A stretch of 8,375 nucleotides of DNA from an uncultured Methylophilus sp. (GTDB taxonomy: Bacteria; Pseudomonadota; Gammaproteobacteria; Burkholderiales; Methylophilaceae). Where the stretch lies: assembly GCA_936943315.1 (NCBI GenBank), contig CAKZJM010000300.1:1-8375 (forward strand). Direction: 5' to 3'. The notes below the pieces were generated by a model, which saw only the letters and a list, made by a program, of their open reading frames with translations, did not search any database and had not been told where the DNA came from. This document shows, piece after piece, positions 6,534 through 8,375 of this stretch (position 1 is the first letter of the stretch; the number at the start of each line of letters is the position of its first letter). The translations under genes and the position numbers were made by a program.

Positions 6534-7076
6534 ATGTTATTACTGTTTAACAAACCTTTTAACGTCGTTTGCCAGTTCACTCCTCATGAAAAGCACGCGA
6601 CACTCAAAGACTATATTCCGATTCCCAACGTATATGCTGCCGGGCGGTTAGATACTGATTCTGAAGGATTGCTTATTTTAACCGATGATGGTGCATTACA
6701 ACATCGTTTAAGTCATCCCAAGCATAAACAGGTCAAAACCTATTGGGCACAAGTCGAAGGTGCTCCTACACAAGCAGAATTGATGCCATTGCAGCAGGGT
6801 GTGAATTTGGGCGACTTTGTCACCCAGCCGGCACAGGTCAAAATCATCGCTGAACCTGACCATTTGTGGCAACGCGACCCACCGATTCGTGAACGCAAAC
6901 ATATTCCCACCACCTGGCTGGAGATTAAAATCAGCGAAGGCAAGAACCGCCAGGTGCGGCGAATGACGGCCCACGTAGGCTTTCCGACCTTGCGCTTGAT
7001 CCGTTATGCGATTGGCCCATACACCTTGGACGGAATCTTGCTTGGGCAATATCAAGAAGTCAGTTTAGTAAGGTAA
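6534..7076 (+). CDS. rluE: 23S rRNA pseudouridine synthase RluE
   Basis: The 180-residue product belongs to the RsuA/RluB/E/F family and most resembles RluE, which makes pseudouridine 2457 in E. coli 23S rRNA. The catalytic motif is GRLDTDSEG with nucleophilic aspartate D40. The stretches FNKPFNVVCQFT near the start, PPIRERK, and GKNRQVRRMTAHVGFPTLRLIRYAIG near the end are characteristic, and the PPIRERK insertion fits RluE. There is no S4 domain, as in E. coli RluE, and the basic N-terminal extension of the E. coli protein (about 35 residues) is absent. The start at 6534 gives MLLLFNKP and places the protein start exactly at the catalytic domain. The frame stays open upstream only because it runs antisense through icd. 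No clear ribosome binding site precedes the start, and the start codon is 10 bp from the icd start on the other strand. The next gene begins 3 bp after the stop. Confidence 0.93.
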   Translation: MLLLFNKPFNVVCQFTPHEKHATLKDYIPIPNVYAAGRLDTDSEGLLILTDDGALQHRLSHPKHKQVKTYWAQVEGAPTQAELMPLQQGVNLGDFVTQPAQVKIIAEPDHLWQRDPPIRERKHIPTTWLEIKISEGKNRQVRRMTAHVGFPTLRLIRYAIGPYTLDGILLGQYQEVSLVR

Positions 7077-7079
7077 ATC

Positions 7080-7787
7080 ATGAAACCCGTAGTGATATTC
7101 AGGCACGCTTGCTGCGAGGGTGCCGGTTATTTAGGCACTTTTTTAGCGCGAAATGCTATTCCATGGTGCGAAGTGCGTATCGATAAAGGTGAAACCGTGC
7201 CTGCTTCAGTCGACGAGTATAGCGGCGTGGTGCTGATGGGCGGCCCCATGAGTGTCAACGATGACTTGCCATGGATACCGCCATTGCTGCAATTAATCCG
7301 TGAGTCAGTTGAGAAAGATGTGCCGTTGCTGGGGCACTGCCTGGGCGGGCAGCTCATCAGTAAAGCATTGGGCGGCGTAGTCAGCAAAAATCCGGTCAAA
7401 GAGATTGGCTGGGGCCAGGTGCAGGTGGTCGATCATCCACATGCGCGTGAGTGGTTTGGTGACCTGCAAGGCTTTAACAGTTTTCACTGGCATGGGGAAA
7501 CCTTTACCGTACCGGCAGGCGCCACGCATGTATTATCCAGCCCGTATTGCGCCAACCAGGCTTATGTCATGGGCAAACACATCGGTTTACAGTGCCATAT
7601 TGAAATGACACCGGAGATGGTCAAGGTGTGGACAGAGCAATGGAAGAACGACATTGCCACTTCTGCCGCCAGCCCCGCCGTGCAGCCTGCGGAAATCATG
7701 CTGGCTGGTGTAGAGGCTGATTGCGAAGTGCTGCATGGCGTAGCAGATAAAGTCTACACACGCTGGATTCAGGGCCTGGTGGCGTAA
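7080..7787 (+). CDS. Class I glutamine amidotransferase-like protein (GMP synthase glutaminase-like)
   Basis: The 235-residue protein is a stand-alone class I (triad) glutamine amidotransferase domain, which normally frees ammonia from glutamine for a partner synthase. The whole triad is visible: C87 in GHCLGGQ, and H173 and E175 in QCHIEMTPE. MGGPMS (53-58) is the usual oxyanion-side loop and HWHGETF is another family signature. Such proteins are often annotated as GMP synthase-like, but the ATP pyrophosphatase and dimerisation domains of GuaA are absent, so it is not GMP synthase itself. Some relatives act on gamma-glutamyl amides instead of feeding a synthase. The start is 3 bp after the rluE stop with AAGG (7070-7073) six bases upstream, which suggests one transcript and coupled translation. 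No acceptor enzyme is encoded nearby, so the substrate is unknown. An intact catalytic triad argues for activity. Confidence 0.85.
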   Translation: MKPVVIFRHACCEGAGYLGTFLARNAIPWCEVRIDKGETVPASVDEYSGVVLMGGPMSVNDDLPWIPPLLQLIRESVEKDVPLLGHCLGGQLISKALGGVVSKNPVKEIGWGQVQVVDHPHAREWFGDLQGFNSFHWHGETFTVPAGATHVLSSPYCANQAYVMGKHIGLQCHIEMTPEMVKVWTEQWKNDIATSAASPAVQPAEIMLAGVEADCEVLHGVADKVYTRWIQGLVA

Positions 7788-7791
7788 GGAT

Positions 7792-8375
7792 TTATTGTTC
7801 AGGTTGCTGACCTGTGGGCGGCAGTTTGTGCAAGGCATAACGGCGTTGTTTATAGCGGTTATATTGCCATAAGTATTGTGCCGGGCATTGCGCTACCTGT
7901 CGTTCAATCGCCTGGTTGAGTAAAGCAGGTGTGCTGATATCTGCCACACGCGTCAGGTGAATCGCATATCCTTTGCCTGCCGGCAACCGTTCGCCAAAAG
8001 CCATCACAATCACGGCCTCTGCCTTGCTGGCCAGTTTGCTTGCCAGGCCCATGGTATAGGCGGGCTTACCGAAAAAATCAGCCCATTCTCCTTCACCTTG
8101 CCTGGGTATCTGGTCGGGCAAAATACCGATCGCCTGCCCTGACTTCAATGCTTGCAATAGCTTCTTCACGCCGCCCGCGTTGGCAGGCGCCATGTCCACT
8201 GTCCCCTTTTGCCTGCCTTTAACCACCAGTTCACTCAATAGCGCCATTTTGGGCGGGCGATAAAGCACGGTGATGGGTGCGCGGTCACCATAATAAATCG
8301 AAGTGATTTCAAAGCAACCCAAATGAGGTGTGAGGAAAATCAGCCCTTTGTGTTGAGCCTGGGCTTCAAGCACAT
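7792..8375 (-). CDS. LpxL/LpxM-type lysophospholipid (lipid A) acyltransferase, N-terminus outside window
   Basis: The visible 193 residues are the C-terminal two thirds of a lauroyl/myristoyl acyltransferase of the HtrB/LpxL family, inner-membrane enzymes that add secondary acyl chains to lipid A from acyl-ACP. The HX4E catalytic motif is present as PHLGCFE about 17 residues into the fragment. GILPDQIPRQGEGEWADFFGK and the C-terminal QYLWQYNRYKQR are strong family signatures. The frame is open to the last base of the window, so the start, the N-terminal membrane anchor and about 100 residues lie beyond it; the GTG at 8373 is only an internal valine. LpxL and LpxM, or an ornithine-lipid or aryl-polyene acyltransferase of the same fold, cannot be separated here. 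Its stop is 4 bp from that of the convergent amidotransferase gene. Confidence 0.88.
   Translation of the reverse strand, partial: VLEAQAQHKGLIFLTPHLGCFEITSIYYGDRAPITVLYRPPKMALLSELVVKGRQKGTVDMAPANAGGVKKLLQALKSGQAIGILPDQIPRQGEGEWADFFGKPAYTMGLASKLASKAEAVIVMAFGERLPAGKGYAIHLTRVADISTPALLNQAIERQVAQCPAQYLWQYNRYKQRRYALHKLPPTGQQPEQ

Noticed and set aside
6524..6580. Longer icd starts (GTG at 6580, ATG at 6535)
   Set aside because: Neither has a well-spaced ribosome binding site. The GTG form adds residues unlike the family and overlaps rluE; the ATG form adds only MESA and cannot be fully excluded.
1..8375. CRISPR array, insertion sequence, tRNA or phage-like module
   Set aside because: No repeat-spacer pattern, transposase, terminal inverted repeats, tRNA cloverleaf or phage gene was seen; every long frame with support is a housekeeping gene.

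Overview
The window reads as ordinary chromosomal core DNA from a Gram-negative proteobacterium, most likely a betaproteobacterium. A methylotroph of the Methylophilaceae is my best guess, but it rests on overall protein resemblance only and was not checked by any search. The Gram-negative assignment is firmer: there is a ubiquinone-pathway hydroxylase, a periplasmic DsbC, type IV pilus assembly proteins and a lipid A-type acyltransferase. No mobile element, CRISPR array, rRNA or tRNA was seen.

Layout. (1) Positions 1-1597, plus strand: the C-terminal part of a UbiH/UbiF-family FAD hydroxylase, then dsbC, probably co-transcribed and closed by a strong, probably bidirectional terminator at 1613-1641. 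(2) Positions 1659-4634, minus strand: pilB then pilC, the motor ATPase and inner-membrane platform of the type IV pilus; pilD is not next to them. (3) Positions 4635-4982: a 348-bp AT-rich divergent intergenic region. It holds a near-consensus sigma70 promoter and long leader for a cold-shock gene on the plus strand, and a weaker candidate promoter plus a small inverted repeat upstream of pilB on the minus strand. (4) Positions 4983-5241: a CspA-family gene with its own terminator, followed by two further stem-loops. (5) Positions 5285-6523, minus strand: icd, isocitrate dehydrogenase. (6) Positions 6534-7787, plus strand: rluE (23S rRNA pseudouridine synthase) and a class I glutamine amidotransferase-like gene, separated by 3 bp. 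(7) Positions 7792-8375, minus strand: the C-terminal two thirds of an LpxL/LpxM-type acyltransferase, cut by the window edge.

The genes fall into unrelated housekeeping units: quinone synthesis with periplasmic disulfide repair, pilus assembly, cold-shock response, TCA cycle, rRNA modification and outer-membrane lipid synthesis. I do not see a new multi-gene system. The points most worth a second look are two. The coenzyme-pocket residues of the isocitrate dehydrogenase are mostly unlike those of the NADP enzyme of E. coli. The icd and rluE start codons lie head to head only 10 bp apart, with no visible ribosome binding site for rluE.
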